From Chlamydiota bacterium (lineage in GTDB: Bacteria; Chlamydiota; Chlamydiia; Chlamydiales; RGXB01), in contig RGYU01000008.1 of the NCBI GenBank assembly GCA_010031885.1, forward strand, positions 1 through 34,591: DNA of 34,591 nt, given 5' to 3'. Positions 17,023 through 25,757 of the stretch are shown here, piece by piece (within the stretch, counting starts at the first letter, position 1; every line of letters begins with the position of its first letter). Under the pieces are notes generated by a model. That model was not told the DNA's origin. It worked only from the letters and a program-made list of their open reading frames with translations, and did not search any database. The position numbers were made by a program, and so were the translations under genes.

Positions 17023-18224
17023 AGCATTACCACCGTTTTCAAGTATTCCCCCTCCCTAAAAGCAAGGCTTTTCATATGATCTAAAGCCAAACTATGGCGA
17101 TGAATCACCTGAACATCCCTTTTTGCTAATAAAGAAGCCTCAAGTAAAATCGTCTCGAAAAAACCCTCATCCAAAAAATAAGAACAAGAAGAGCTTAAAA
17201 AGATGCCCCTATTTTTTACTTTTTCTAAAGCCAAACGATTCATTTCGCGGTAGGCTTTAGCACCTTTTAAAAGATCTTTTTTAGATTTGATAAATGCCGG
17301 TGGATCTAAGACCACGATATCATACCTTTCTTGACAGTTTGTCAAAAATTCAAAGACATCTTTTTCGATGATCTCGTGATTTTTTAAACCGTTTAGTTCT
17401 GTATTCAGGTGCATTTGCCTGCAAGCTTCCCTGGAGATATCGACACTTGTAACTTTTGAAGCGCCACTTTTGAGAGCATGTAAGGAGAATCCGCCCGAGT
17501 ATGCACATAAATTTAGTACCGATTTATGCTCCACGTGATCTTTAAGCCAAAATCTCATATTTCTTTGATCTAGAAAAAAACCCGTTTTTTGCCCCTCGAC
17601 AACGTCAATAAGAAACCGGACATCCTTTTCAAATATCTCCACAAGCCCAACTTCTTCGTCTTTTTTAAGCCAACCATTCGAGCTTTTAAGCCCCTCCTCT
17701 TTTCTTGAAATCGAGGTAGACTTTTCATAGATAACAGGAGCACCAACAAGTAGATCTAACGCTTCGACAATTTGGTCTTTCAAGATCTCCATCCCTAAAG
17801 TGCCGATCTGTATCACTAAAACCCGATGATAACAATCCACGATAAGCCCACTCAGACCATCATTTTCCCCGTTAACCAAGCGGACTGCGTTGGAGGGTAT
17901 ATTCAGAATTTTACGTCTTTCAATACTTTTTTTGATTAAACGAAAAATGAGACGATCCGGATCGCTCTCAAAGTGCCCAAGCATTCGGAGACGAATATTA
18001 GATCTTTCATTGACATACCCAATACCAATCGGCGTGTTCTGACTGCAAAAAACTCGAACTAGCCCTCCGTTAATCCCCTCGAAGCTCGCGATCCCTTTGG
18101 AAAAAACCCAGGGGTGGCCTAAACGGACAGTTTTGTCCCTATTAGGCTTTAGCCGTACAGTTCCAATCAAGGCGGAATCTCCCCTATTCAGCTTAACTTC
18201 CTCATTGACTTGTACTTCGGACAT
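17016..18224 (-). CDS. rlmI: Class I SAM-dependent rRNA (m5C) methyltransferase, RlmI family
   Basis: This enzyme is predicted to methylate a cytosine in 23S rRNA (position 1962 in E. coli for RlmI). From the ATG at 18224 it has 402 residues, against 396 for E. coli RlmI. An N-terminal PUA-like domain spans about 22-95 (RLGHPWVFSKGI). A central linker contains GQKTGFFLDQR (211-221). The SAM-binding motif is NLCAYSGGFSLHA (238-250). The substrate/catalytic motif is VLDPPAFIKSK (305-315), and SSSCSYF carries the likely catalytic Cys347. In-frame starts at 18266 (TTG) and 18257 (ATG) exist, but a strong extended -10 at 18268-18276 puts the transcript start near 18261. AAGGGA precedes the 18224 ATG, so that start is preferred. 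The giant gene at 17022 is read from the same transcript with a 7-base overlap. Confidence 0.88.
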   Translation of the reverse strand: MSEVQVNEEVKLNRGDSALIGTVRLKPNRDKTVRLGHPWVFSKGIASFEGINGGLVRVFCSQNTPIGIGYVNERSNIRLRMLGHFESDPDRLIFRLIKKSIERRKILNIPSNAVRLVNGENDGLSGLIVDCYHRVLVIQIGTLGMEILKDQIVEALDLLVGAPVIYEKSTSISRKEEGLKSSNGWLKKDEEVGLVEIFEKDVRFLIDVVEGQKTGFFLDQRNMRFWLKDHVEHKSVLNLCAYSGGFSLHALKSGASKVTSVDISREACRQMHLNTELNGLKNHEIIEKDVFEFLTNCQERYDIVVLDPPAFIKSKKDLLKGAKAYREMNRLALEKVKNRGIFLSSSCSYFLDEGFFETILLEASLLAKRDVQVIHRHSLALDHMKSLAFREGEYLKTVVMLC

Positions 18225-18267
18225 TGGAGTCCCTTTTAATCCCAATTCAAGTGACATACGACCCAAA

Positions 18268-18276
18268 ATTATAACA
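18268..18276 (-). promoter_or_regulatory. Extended -10 promoter of the rlmI-like gene
   Basis: On the minus strand this reads TGTTATAAT, a perfect extended -10. It lies between the prmA terminator and the rlmI-like gene, so rlmI and the coupled giant gene probably form their own two-gene transcript. No good -35 was found, as expected for extended -10 promoters. Confidence 0.5.
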
Positions 18277-18298
18277 TTTTATGGAAAATTATATTAGG

Positions 18299-18329
18299 AA
18301 AAACAAAGGAAGGTTTCTGTACCTTCCTT
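18299..18329 (-). terminator. Rho-independent terminator of prmA
   Basis: On the minus strand a perfect 9-bp stem (AAGGAAGGT pairing with ACCTTCCTT, loop of 6) is followed by TGTTTTT. It begins 5 bases after the prmA stop codon. Confidence 0.8.
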
Positions 18330-18334
18330 GAATT

Positions 18335-19162
18335 TTACCCTTTTTTAAAGACGACTCTCATCCAACCGTTTTGCGTATCGACGCTTTCAAGTTCAAAATG
18401 AGGTAGATAAGATTCTAGAAGCTTTGGTAACTGAAAAGGGAGAATTCCACTCAGTACTAAAATACCCTTTTTTCTCAATAAACCCTTTAGGGTATCCACA
18501 AGAGTCAAAAGAGGGCCCAGATGGATGTTTGCTAAGACAATGTCCCCTTCCGTTCCATTGAGGTCAAAATCGGGCTCAATCCCATTTTCCACACAGTTTT
18601 GTTTAGCAACCAACATGGAATTTGCATCGATGTCAAAACCTTGAATTTTATGGGCTCCTAATTTTTTGGCGGCTATCATCAAAATTCCAGAACCGCAGCC
18701 GTAATCGATGATCGATTTATCCCGAACAGGGTGTTCTATGAGCCACTGTAAACACAAGTGGGTTGTAGGATGATCTCCTGTCCCAAAAGCATTTTTTGGG
18801 TCCAAAAGCAGGACCGTTTTTGCCTCCTTAGGCACCTGGTGCCAGCTAGGGACAATCCATAGCTGGTTGTGGATGATCTGAATAGGGGTATTTCGTTGCA
18901 TTTGTAGCACCCAATCAATCTCCGGTACAGCCTTTGATTCTTCAAAAAAAAGCTTGCTAAATCGGATTTCATCCTCTTGTTGAATCAAAACGCTGAGCCG
19001 ATTTTCATCCCAATATTGAGCCTCGAAGCTTGCTTCATCTTTGATAATATCTGATCCTTCCAAGCACTCCACAGTTACCGAAAGAGCACCCATTTCGATT
19101 AATTCATCGCTAAAGGCATCTACTTTGTCCTTTGGAACTCTAAAAAAAATTTCTTTTAACAT
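18335..19162 (-). CDS. prmA: Ribosomal protein L11 methyltransferase
   Basis: PrmA trimethylates ribosomal protein L11 using S-adenosylmethionine in the cytoplasm. The 275-residue product (E. coli PrmA has 293) has the N-terminal L11-binding domain (about 1-80). The family hallmark DPKNAFGTGDHPTT is at 121-134 and the SAM-binding DYGCGSG at 153-159. An acidic residue in FDID follows (176-179), then a VLANIHLGPL motif corresponding to the conserved LANI of the family. The ATG at 19162 has no clear ribosome-binding site. It is divergent from the opp operon (77 bases between) and is followed directly by a terminator, so it is probably monocistronic. Confidence 0.93.
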   Translation of the reverse strand: MLKEIFFRVPKDKVDAFSDELIEMGALSVTVECLEGSDIIKDEASFEAQYWDENRLSVLIQQEDEIRFSKLFFEESKAVPEIDWVLQMQRNTPIQIIHNQLWIVPSWHQVPKEAKTVLLLDPKNAFGTGDHPTTHLCLQWLIEHPVRDKSIIDYGCGSGILMIAAKKLGAHKIQGFDIDANSMLVAKQNCVENGIEPDFDLNGTEGDIVLANIHLGPLLTLVDTLKGLLRKKGILVLSGILPFQLPKLLESYLPHFELESVDTQNGWMRVVFKKG

Positions 19163-19239
19163 ATTATGAATGGTTCAAGGATAGCACACCCCTTTATTTT
19201 AGTGCAGTAAGCTTCCCTTTTAATCCCAAATGGAAGAAA

Positions 19240-20175
19240 ATGGGGGCAATGTCCTGGCCCTACTATCTCACCTATAAATTTTTTACCCTTCTATTTTCCC
19301 TTTTTCTTGTGGCCACCGCAACTTTCACCCTCATGCATATCATCCCGGGGGATCCTTTTTCTCAAGAACAGACGATTCCGGAAGAGATCCTAAAGAGCTT
19401 GATGACCCACTACGAGCTTGATCAACCTCTATTAAAACAATACATTCACTATCTTCAAGGTTTGATCCGCTTTGATCTTGGTCCTTCTTTCAAGTATGAA
19501 GGGAGGATGATCCAAGATATCATCAAGGAAGGTTTTGGTGTCTCGGCAACACTGGGATCATTAGCCCTTGTAATTGCGGTTATTAATGGGGGTGTTTTAG
19601 GCTCTGCCGCTGCTCTTTGTAGAGGAAAATGGCAAGATTGGCTGTCGATGATGACCGCCTTGATTGGCATGTCGGTACCCAGTTTTATCTTAGCTACACT
19701 CTTGCAGTACTTTTTTGCGATGAAGTTCAACCTCCTCCCCATAGCTAGATGGGGTGAATTTAGGCATATGATTTTACCGGCAATCTCATTGAGCGCATTT
19801 CCAACCGCTTTTATAGCTCGACTTGTGCGCAATAATATGGTGGAAATTTTAGAACAAGAGTACATCGTAGCGGCCAAAGCGCGTGGTCTAAGCACCAATA
19901 AAATACTTGTTCGGCATGTATTGAAAAATTGTATACTTCCTGTTTTATCTTATCTAGGCCCCCTGTTTGCCAACATCATCACCGGAAGTTTTGTAATTGA
20001 AAAAATTTTTGGGATTCCGGGGCTTGGTGGATGGTTTGTGATGAGCATCACAAATCGGGATTATACCATGATTATGGGGATTACCCTTTTTTACAGCGCC
20101 ATTTTAATGATTGCTGTCTTTGTGGTAGACTTGATTGCGTATACGATTGACCCGCGAATAAGGAGTAATCGATGA
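19240..20175 (+). CDS. oppB: Oligopeptide ABC transporter permease OppB
   Basis: An inner-membrane permease subunit of a peptide importer, 311 residues (E. coli OppB 306). The N-terminal membrane segment at about 14-35 precedes the family motif HIIPGDPF (33-40). Further membrane segments lie at about 103-125, 137-160, 176-198, 233-252 and 281-303. The EAA loop that contacts the ATPases is at 207-230 (EYIVAAKARGLS...). Two in-frame starts, ATG 19240 and ATG 19249, are possible. GGAAG lies just upstream of the first and GGGGG just upstream of the second. It is the first gene of oppBCDF; the stop overlaps the oppC start by 4 bases (ATGA). Confidence 0.92.
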   Translation: MGAMSWPYYLTYKFFTLLFSLFLVATATFTLMHIIPGDPFSQEQTIPEEILKSLMTHYELDQPLLKQYIHYLQGLIRFDLGPSFKYEGRMIQDIIKEGFGVSATLGSLALVIAVINGGVLGSAAALCRGKWQDWLSMMTALIGMSVPSFILATLLQYFFAMKFNLLPIARWGEFRHMILPAISLSAFPTAFIARLVRNNMVEILEQEYIVAAKARGLSTNKILVRHVLKNCILPVLSYLGPLFANIITGSFVIEKIFGIPGLGGWFVMSITNRDYTMIMGITLFYSAILMIAVFVVDLIAYTIDPRIRSNR

Positions 20176-21032
20176 ATTCTGCCTCAAATGCACTCCCCTA
20201 TTTCAAAGATTCTGTCTACCGTCTTAAGGAAAATAGGGCGGCCATGGTGGGATTATGGCTTTTGATTTTTTTATTTATTGCTGCCATCATCGCCCCCTTT
20301 TTTACACCCTATAACTATTACGAGACACACTTAAGCCTTAAAAATTATCCCCCATCCAAGGAGTTTTGGTTTGGAACGGACGAATTGGGCAGAAACGTTT
20401 TTTCCAGAGTTTGGCTGGGTGCACGTATCTCGTTATTTGTGGGGATATCAGCGGCACTTATCGATATGGTTATCGGAGTAATATATGGCGCTTTTGCAGG
20501 TTTTTTGGGAGGGAAAGTCGACGAGATGATGATGCGTTTTTGTGATATTCTCAACTCTTTGCCACAGCTACTCATCGTAATTATTTTACTTGTTCTCCTA
20601 GGTCCGGGACTTTCGACGATCATCATCGCTTTGACATTGACGGGATGGATTAACATGGCTCGCATCATACGGGGGCACATTCACCAAATAAAACATTTGG
20701 ACTTTGTGATGGCGGCTAAGGCACTTGGTGCTTCACGGATGAGAATTTTAACGCACCATTTGATTACAAACGCGGTCGGATCGATCATCACAACTGTAAC
20801 CCTTACGATACCAGGTGCAATTTTTACCGAATCTTTCTTAAGTTTTCTAGGACTTGGGGTGCAGGCTCCAATGGCAAGCTGGGGAACTATGGCAAGTGAC
20901 GGTCTACCTGCTTTACGTTTTTACCCTTGGAGACTTTTCTTTCCAGCATTTTTTATAAGCGTAACGATGTTTGCCTTTAATTTGCTTGGGGATGGCTTGC
21001 GGGATGCATTTGATCCGAGGTTACGTCGATGA
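20172..21032 (+). CDS. oppC: Oligopeptide ABC transporter permease OppC
   Basis: The second permease of the peptide importer, 286 residues. A cytoplasmic N-terminus with KENRAAMVGLW leads into the first membrane segment (about 25-45). The OppC hallmark FGTDELGRNVFSRV is at 67-80. Five further membrane segments follow, with an EAA loop (DFVMAAKALGASRMRILTHHL) before the last two. The start ATG overlaps the oppB stop, giving translational coupling. Only 31 bases separate its stop from the likely oppD start. Confidence 0.92.
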   Translation: MNSASNALPYFKDSVYRLKENRAAMVGLWLLIFLFIAAIIAPFFTPYNYYETHLSLKNYPPSKEFWFGTDELGRNVFSRVWLGARISLFVGISAALIDMVIGVIYGAFAGFLGGKVDEMMMRFCDILNSLPQLLIVIILLVLLGPGLSTIIIALTLTGWINMARIIRGHIHQIKHLDFVMAAKALGASRMRILTHHLITNAVGSIITTVTLTIPGAIFTESFLSFLGLGVQAPMASWGTMASDGLPALRFYPWRLFFPAFFISVTMFAFNLLGDGLRDAFDPRLRR

Positions 21033-21063
21033 TGATTTTAAATCTTGTATTGGCAGGACCGAT

Positions 21064-22062
21064 ATGAAAGCTGCCGAACTCGATGTTGTCAACTTACGTG
21101 TGACTTTTTATCCTAAAGGGCGAAAAATTCAGGCAGTGCGCGGAGTCAACTTTTCCATCAAACCTAATGAACGGGTAGGAATCGTGGGAGAATCGGGCTG
21201 TGGCAAAAGCCAAATGGCTCGTGCTCTGATCCAGTTAATTCCTCGTTATGCCGGAAAAATTGAAGAAGGAAAAGTAATCTATGATGGAGTCGACCTTCTT
21301 ACTCTAGGTGAAAAAGAGATGCGCCGTTACCGTGGTCGTGAAATTGGGATGATTTTTCAAGATGCAAGAGCATCGCTTAGCCCGCTGATCTGTGTCGGAA
21401 ACCAGATTGTCGAGGCTTACATGGATCATCATCCGCTTGCAACAAAAAAAGAAGCCAAAGCCCGGGCTCTTGAGCTTTTAGAACTAGTCCAAATTGAAGA
21501 CCCGCTAAGGAGTTTTGACCAATATCCGCATGAGTTATCAGGTGGGATGTGCCAGAGGGTAATGATTGCTTTAGCTCTTGCCCCAGACCCGAAACTTTTG
21601 ATTGCAGACGAGCCAACCACAGCGTTAGATGTCACAATACAATCTCAGATCCTGGATCTTTTAAAACGCATCCAAGAGCAACTAGGAATGAGTATCCTTT
21701 TTATTACTCATGACTTTTCTCTTCTTGCAGGTTTTTGTCACCGCGCTCTTGTGATGTACGCTGGAGAAATCGTAGAAGAGGCATCTATTAAAGAGCTCTT
21801 TACAAATCCCAAGCATCCCTATACTAAAGCTCTTTTAAGGTCGATCCCTCGACTTGATTTGCCCAAATCCGCTCCTTTGGAGGTCATTGAAGGTAATCCC
21901 CCCGATCTGTCAAAACCCATTCAAGGCTGCCCCTTTCAACCCCGATGCAAGTTTCGTACAAGCCAATGCGCCACATCTTTACCACCCATGATCAACCGTG
22001 TTGCCTGTTGGTTATATGACCCCCGTTTTAAGGAAAAATATGAGCTCTTCACCTCTTCTTAG
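21064..22062 (+). CDS. oppD: Oligopeptide ABC transporter ATP-binding protein OppD
   Basis: The first ATPase of the importer. I chose ATG 21064 (332 residues, AGGA 5 bases upstream) over the in-frame ATG at 20971, which lies inside oppC. Walker A is GESGCGKS (42-49), the Q-loop is at Gln99, the ABC signature is LSGGM (158-162), Walker B is LLIADE (178-183) and the switch His is in FITHDF. The C-terminal oligopeptide-family extension is present, with GCPFQPRCKFRTSQC-like cysteine spacing. That motif in this family often coordinates an iron-sulfur cluster. Confidence 0.92.
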   Translation: MKAAELDVVNLRVTFYPKGRKIQAVRGVNFSIKPNERVGIVGESGCGKSQMARALIQLIPRYAGKIEEGKVIYDGVDLLTLGEKEMRRYRGREIGMIFQDARASLSPLICVGNQIVEAYMDHHPLATKKEAKARALELLELVQIEDPLRSFDQYPHELSGGMCQRVMIALALAPDPKLLIADEPTTALDVTIQSQILDLLKRIQEQLGMSILFITHDFSLLAGFCHRALVMYAGEIVEEASIKELFTNPKHPYTKALLRSIPRLDLPKSAPLEVIEGNPPDLSKPIQGCPFQPRCKFRTSQCATSLPPMINRVACWLYDPRFKEKYELFTSS

Positions 22063-22822
22063 CGTTAGAGACGTAAGAAAGTCTTTTTACCATAAAGATC
22101 AATTCATCAAAGCTGTTGATGGGGTGAGCCTTGATGTTTTTCAAGATCGAACTTTAGGGCTTGTTGGGGAAAGCGGCTCGGGTAAATCCACATTGGCTAA
22201 AATTATATTACGTTTGGAAAAACCGGATGAAGGTGAAGTTTTTTTTCAAGGGGTAGATCTGCTGAAACTTTCCAGAAAGGAAATGATGGATGTGCGGATG
22301 GAACTGCAAATGATTTTTCAAGATCCATACGGCTCTTTAAATCCTCGGATGACTGCCCAGGAGGTGATCATGGAGCCACTAGAAATTTTCTTGAAAAATC
22401 TCTCCTCGAATGAAAAAAGACAACGGGTACTGAATCTCATGGAACTTGTGGGTCTAGACCCTAATTTCTCTCAACGTCTCCCGCATGAATTTAGTGGTGG
22501 GCAGCGCCAAAGAATCGCGATTGCAAGGGCTTTGGCCCTTCATCCAAGATTGATTATTTGCGACGAACCTATTGCCGCCTTGGACGTTTCCATTCAGTCA
22601 CAAATTATTAATTTGTTAAAACGCCTCAAAAGCGAGCTGGGGCTCAATTATCTTTTTATTTCTCACGATCTTGCTATGGTCAAATATCTTTGCGACGACC
22701 TAGCCGTGATGCATTTTGGTCAAATTGTTGAGCAAGGTGACAGTGAATCTATTTATGAAAACCCTAGGCACGTATACACAAGAACACTTCTCAATAGCAT
22801 ACCCAAACTGGTAGAAAGTTGA
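22040..22822 (+). CDS. oppF: Oligopeptide ABC transporter ATP-binding protein OppF
   Basis: The second ATPase of the importer. ATG 22040, preceded by AAGGA, gives 260 residues and overlaps oppD by 23 bases. Walker A is GESGSGKS (43-50), the Q-loop is at Gln94, the signature is FSGGQ (151-155), Walker B is LIICDE (171-176) and the switch His is in FISHDL. At 260 residues it is shorter than E. coli OppF (334). It stops shortly after LLNSIP, so it lacks the C-terminal cysteine-containing extension that OppD keeps here. It is the last gene of the operon; no oppA (peptide-binding protein) gene is in the window. Confidence 0.9.
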   Translation: MSSSPLLSVRDVRKSFYHKDQFIKAVDGVSLDVFQDRTLGLVGESGSGKSTLAKIILRLEKPDEGEVFFQGVDLLKLSRKEMMDVRMELQMIFQDPYGSLNPRMTAQEVIMEPLEIFLKNLSSNEKRQRVLNLMELVGLDPNFSQRLPHEFSGGQRQRIAIARALALHPRLIICDEPIAALDVSIQSQIINLLKRLKSELGLNYLFISHDLAMVKYLCDDLAVMHFGQIVEQGDSESIYENPRHVYTRTLLNSIPKLVES

Positions 22823-22849
22823 ATTTATTTTAAGAACTTTTGGTTTTTT

Positions 22850-24739
22850 CTAAGGAAGATTTTCTTGAGTTAATAAAAAGGTTTTTTCTGATTCGATGAC
22901 CCAAACCTGACATTTTGTCTGCTTCATCACTATGGAAGGATTGATTACCTTTGCAACGCTTTCACTATAATCAAGATTTTTCGGAACAGCAATGATCAAT
23001 AAATCATATTTGCCCTCCTCAATTTTTTCCACAATTGCATCCTCATAGGAACGTGCTCTTACAAGGAATGTATTAGGCTTAAAGCCCTTTTCTACAGCTA
23101 TTGCCTGAGCAAAATCAAGGCTTGCATTAGCTCTGGCCTCTCTAAACGCTAATTTAGACTGTAGACTAAAAGTAAAGGGCACCTCAATTACATAGATTAG
23201 ATCCATTGAGGCCCCCATCGCCTGAGCAACCAGCACGCCTACTTGAGTTGCCTCAGCGTTTGGATCGACCGAACATAAGACGAGAATTTTTTTAAAATTC
23301 ATTTCCTGATAGTTTCCTATCTGGACTTTTTCAAGCTTTACCGAACCTGTGATATCAAGGGCATATTTGCGTCTTAAGAAGGTATACATCAAAATACCAC
23401 TCAAAATCCAAATAAGACCCAAATTTCTCCCATCTGGTTTGGTGAAAATGATCCCAATCAAAACTGTCAAAGTTGCTATGGCACCGATAATCGCGGTGAT
23501 CGGGTATTTTTTTCCCCGAAACGGGATATTGAAAGGGATGCGAAAAGGGCGATCCATGTTTGGCTCTTTGTAACGCATTTTCAAGAGCGACATATGGGCA
23601 GAAAAAAACGCGATCATGGCCCCGAAATTATATAAGTCAGCCATAAAATCGAGTCGACCGTCACAAAGAATCACAATCAAAGAGGCTAAAACACCGAAAA
23701 AAATCAAAGCAATATAGGGGCTTTTGAATCTTGGATGAAGTGTATAGAAAAATTTAGGAAGCTGGAAAAATTCTCCAAGGTTGAAAGCAAGCCTGGATGC
23801 CCCCATTAGACCTGCATTAGCTGCTACAAATAGCAAAACAGCAGCTAAAAGACCTACCCAAGCACCAAAAACACCCGTCTCAAATGGTAAATTTTCCACA
23901 ATACCTGCAATCGGATCCTCTAGATATTTTTGGGTTAAAACCTGAGGTGGCATGGCAGATAGAGCCACAACAGAAAGACCAAGATACATCAATAAAAGGG
24001 TTACCATCGCAAGTATAATCGCTAAGGGAACTGTTTTAGAGGGTTTTTTTGCCTCTGATCCAAGTTGGGCCATCGATTCAATTCCGGTATAGGCCACCAT
24101 AGCCATCCCCACACCTTTACCAAAATCGACCCAGTCGGGTGAATATTGAGTATTTGAACCGTTAATTGCTAAGTGATCAATGAACACACTAAAATCGACA
24201 ACAGTGGTAAAACCTATAGCGATGATTACAATCTGTGTCATAATAGCAACCAAAGACAATACAAGGCTGAATCGGGTTGAGTGCTTTGCACCAAAAAAAT
24301 TCAATCCCATCAAAAAAAGGATCAGAACAAGTGTCATCCCAATTTTTACTGGTAAAAGTTTCAAAACCGGTATAAAAACGCCCAGGTAAGGAGATATCGA
24401 ATAGGCAGAAATGGAGATTGTTACTATGTAATCCAGCATCAACCCCCAACCCGCGATAAAAGAGATCAGGTCGTTGAAATTTTTTCTTGTAAATGAGGCG
24501 GAACCTCCCGCTTCCGGTAGAACTGAAGACATTTCTGCATAGGTCAAGGCGGTACACATAAAGACAAAACCAGCAATCATTAATGCGATCGGAGTGGCCC
24601 CCAATGCGTAAAGAGTCGTGATTCCCAAGGCATAGTATATGGATGAGCCCAAATCGCCGTAGCCGACCGCAAAAAGATCAAATACCCCCAAAACACGTTG
24701 CATGGAGCCGCGGTCTACTTGTGCAATTTTATCAGCCAT
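22850..24739 (-). CDS. APC-superfamily amino acid permease with C-terminal UspA-like domain
   Basis: A 629-residue inner-membrane transporter. The N-terminal 450 residues hold about 12 hydrophobic segments. The first begins DLFAVGYGDLGSSIYYALG, the typical TM1 of the amino acid-polyamine-organocation superfamily, where an unwound glycine-rich stretch contacts substrate. From residue 480 (MNFKKILVLCSVDPN) a soluble 150-residue domain shows the beta-alpha pattern of universal stress proteins (KILVLCSVD, DLLIIAVPKN, CQVWVIE). The glycine-rich ATP loop of ATP-binding Usp proteins is not evident, so this domain may be regulatory. The substrate cannot be told from sequence. The ATG at 24739 has no ribosome-binding site and sits where the predicted transcript begins. 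It faces oppF with 27 bases between. Confidence 0.85.
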   Translation of the reverse strand: MADKIAQVDRGSMQRVLGVFDLFAVGYGDLGSSIYYALGITTLYALGATPIALMIAGFVFMCTALTYAEMSSVLPEAGGSASFTRKNFNDLISFIAGWGLMLDYIVTISISAYSISPYLGVFIPVLKLLPVKIGMTLVLILFLMGLNFFGAKHSTRFSLVLSLVAIMTQIVIIAIGFTTVVDFSVFIDHLAINGSNTQYSPDWVDFGKGVGMAMVAYTGIESMAQLGSEAKKPSKTVPLAIILAMVTLLLMYLGLSVVALSAMPPQVLTQKYLEDPIAGIVENLPFETGVFGAWVGLLAAVLLFVAANAGLMGASRLAFNLGEFFQLPKFFYTLHPRFKSPYIALIFFGVLASLIVILCDGRLDFMADLYNFGAMIAFFSAHMSLLKMRYKEPNMDRPFRIPFNIPFRGKKYPITAIIGAIATLTVLIGIIFTKPDGRNLGLIWILSGILMYTFLRRKYALDITGSVKLEKVQIGNYQEMNFKKILVLCSVDPNAEATQVGVLVAQAMGASMDLIYVIEVPFTFSLQSKLAFREARANASLDFAQAIAVEKGFKPNTFLVRARSYEDAIVEKIEEGKYDLLIIAVPKNLDYSESVAKVINPSIVMKQTKCQVWVIESEKTFLLTQENLP

Positions 24740-24746
24740 AGATTGT

Positions 24747-24775
24747 TAAATATTTCTAAATGAATCATTTGTCAA
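24747..24775 (-). promoter_or_regulatory. Promoter of the APC permease gene, predicting a leaderless transcript
   Basis: On the minus strand a perfect -35 TTGACA (24770-24775) is followed by a 17-base spacer and TATTTA (24747-24752, 3/6). Only 7 bases separate the -10 from the ATG, so transcription would begin at or within a base or two of the start codon. Confidence 0.4.
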
Positions 24776-24819
24776 GTAACTTTGTATTGGGGAAAAGACC
24801 CTTTTTAAAAAGAAAAATT

Positions 24820-25752
24820 TTAACCAGCAAAAACAGACAAAGCTTTGGGAAGTTCAAAGAGGACTTTCTTTTCAGGCTGACCAAAATAGATCCGATTGAC
24901 CGATTGGAAACTTTCAATCGCATGAACTACACTAAAAAATAAAACCTCCGGAACCGATGCGCCCGATGTCATCACCACACGTCGAGCGGTGGTAAAATCA
25001 GAGGGATCAAGAAAAGCAGGACTAGGGATTAGAAGACTTTTTATCCCCCTTCGTTGGCCAATTTCTTGCAAACGAACAGAATTGGAACTTTGTGGATCCC
25101 CAACAACAATTAAAAGATCTGCACCATCAAGGCTTTCGTTTAGAGCTGTTTGTCGATTTGTTGTTGCATAGCAAATTGTAGAGGTAGGCATTTCATGAAT
25201 TTTATGAAAACGCGCTCGAATCGCTTCCATAATAGGGTCTACATCCAAAAGGCTTAAAGTGGTCTGTGTCACTACCGAAATTTCTTGATTTTGATCATAA
25301 GGAATTTTTTTGACATCATCAATATTCTCAACAACAAAAGTTGTTTCGATAGATTCACCAGTAATCCCAATCACTTCAACATGGTCTTTATGCCCTATTA
25401 CGATCGTAGGAATACCCATTTTCTTGAATCTTAAAACTGCTGAATGAACCTTTGTTACCAGTCCGCAGGTAGCATCGATGATTTTCAAACCTCTATCTAT
25501 AGCTTGTTGCCTAACATTTGGCGCAATTCCATGGGCAGAAAAAACTAGAAACGATCCTTGAGGAACTTCTTCCAGATCATCTATAAAAATCGCTCCTTTC
25601 TGTTTGAGCGATTCTATCACAAAGTGATTGTGCACAATTTTATGCTTAACGTAGATCGGTGCTTGAAGTAGCTCAAGCGCTTTTTCAACGGTTTGGATAG
25701 CCCGAACAACACCTGCACAAAAACCTCGCACCGATACCAGAACGAGATCCAT
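24820..25752 (-). CDS. ispH: 4-hydroxy-3-methylbut-2-enyl diphosphate reductase
   Basis: IspH (LytB) is the last enzyme of the MEP isoprenoid pathway, reducing HMBPP to IPP and DMAPP with a [4Fe-4S] cluster. The 310-residue product has the three cluster cysteines: C12 (RGFCAGVVRAI), C96 (IDATCGLVTKVH) and C194 (STICYATTNRQ). The substrate-binding residues H41, H74, H124 and E126 fall at the same positions as in E. coli IspH. The ATG at 25752 is 5 bases after the stop of the Pkn1-like gene, so it is the last gene of the four-gene minus-strand operon. Confidence 0.95.
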   Translation of the reverse strand: MDLVLVSVRGFCAGVVRAIQTVEKALELLQAPIYVKHKIVHNHFVIESLKQKGAIFIDDLEEVPQGSFLVFSAHGIAPNVRQQAIDRGLKIIDATCGLVTKVHSAVLRFKKMGIPTIVIGHKDHVEVIGITGESIETTFVVENIDDVKKIPYDQNQEISVVTQTTLSLLDVDPIMEAIRARFHKIHEMPTSTICYATTNRQTALNESLDGADLLIVVGDPQSSNSVRLQEIGQRRGIKSLLIPSPAFLDPSDFTTARRVVMTSGASVPEVLFFSVVHAIESFQSVNRIYFGQPEKKVLFELPKALSVFAG

Positions 25753-25757
25753 CTCGA

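Noticed and set aside
19455-19898. Minus-strand open frame of 147 codons inside oppB
   Set aside because: It is antisense to a well-conserved permease gene; its length is explained by oppB codon bias.
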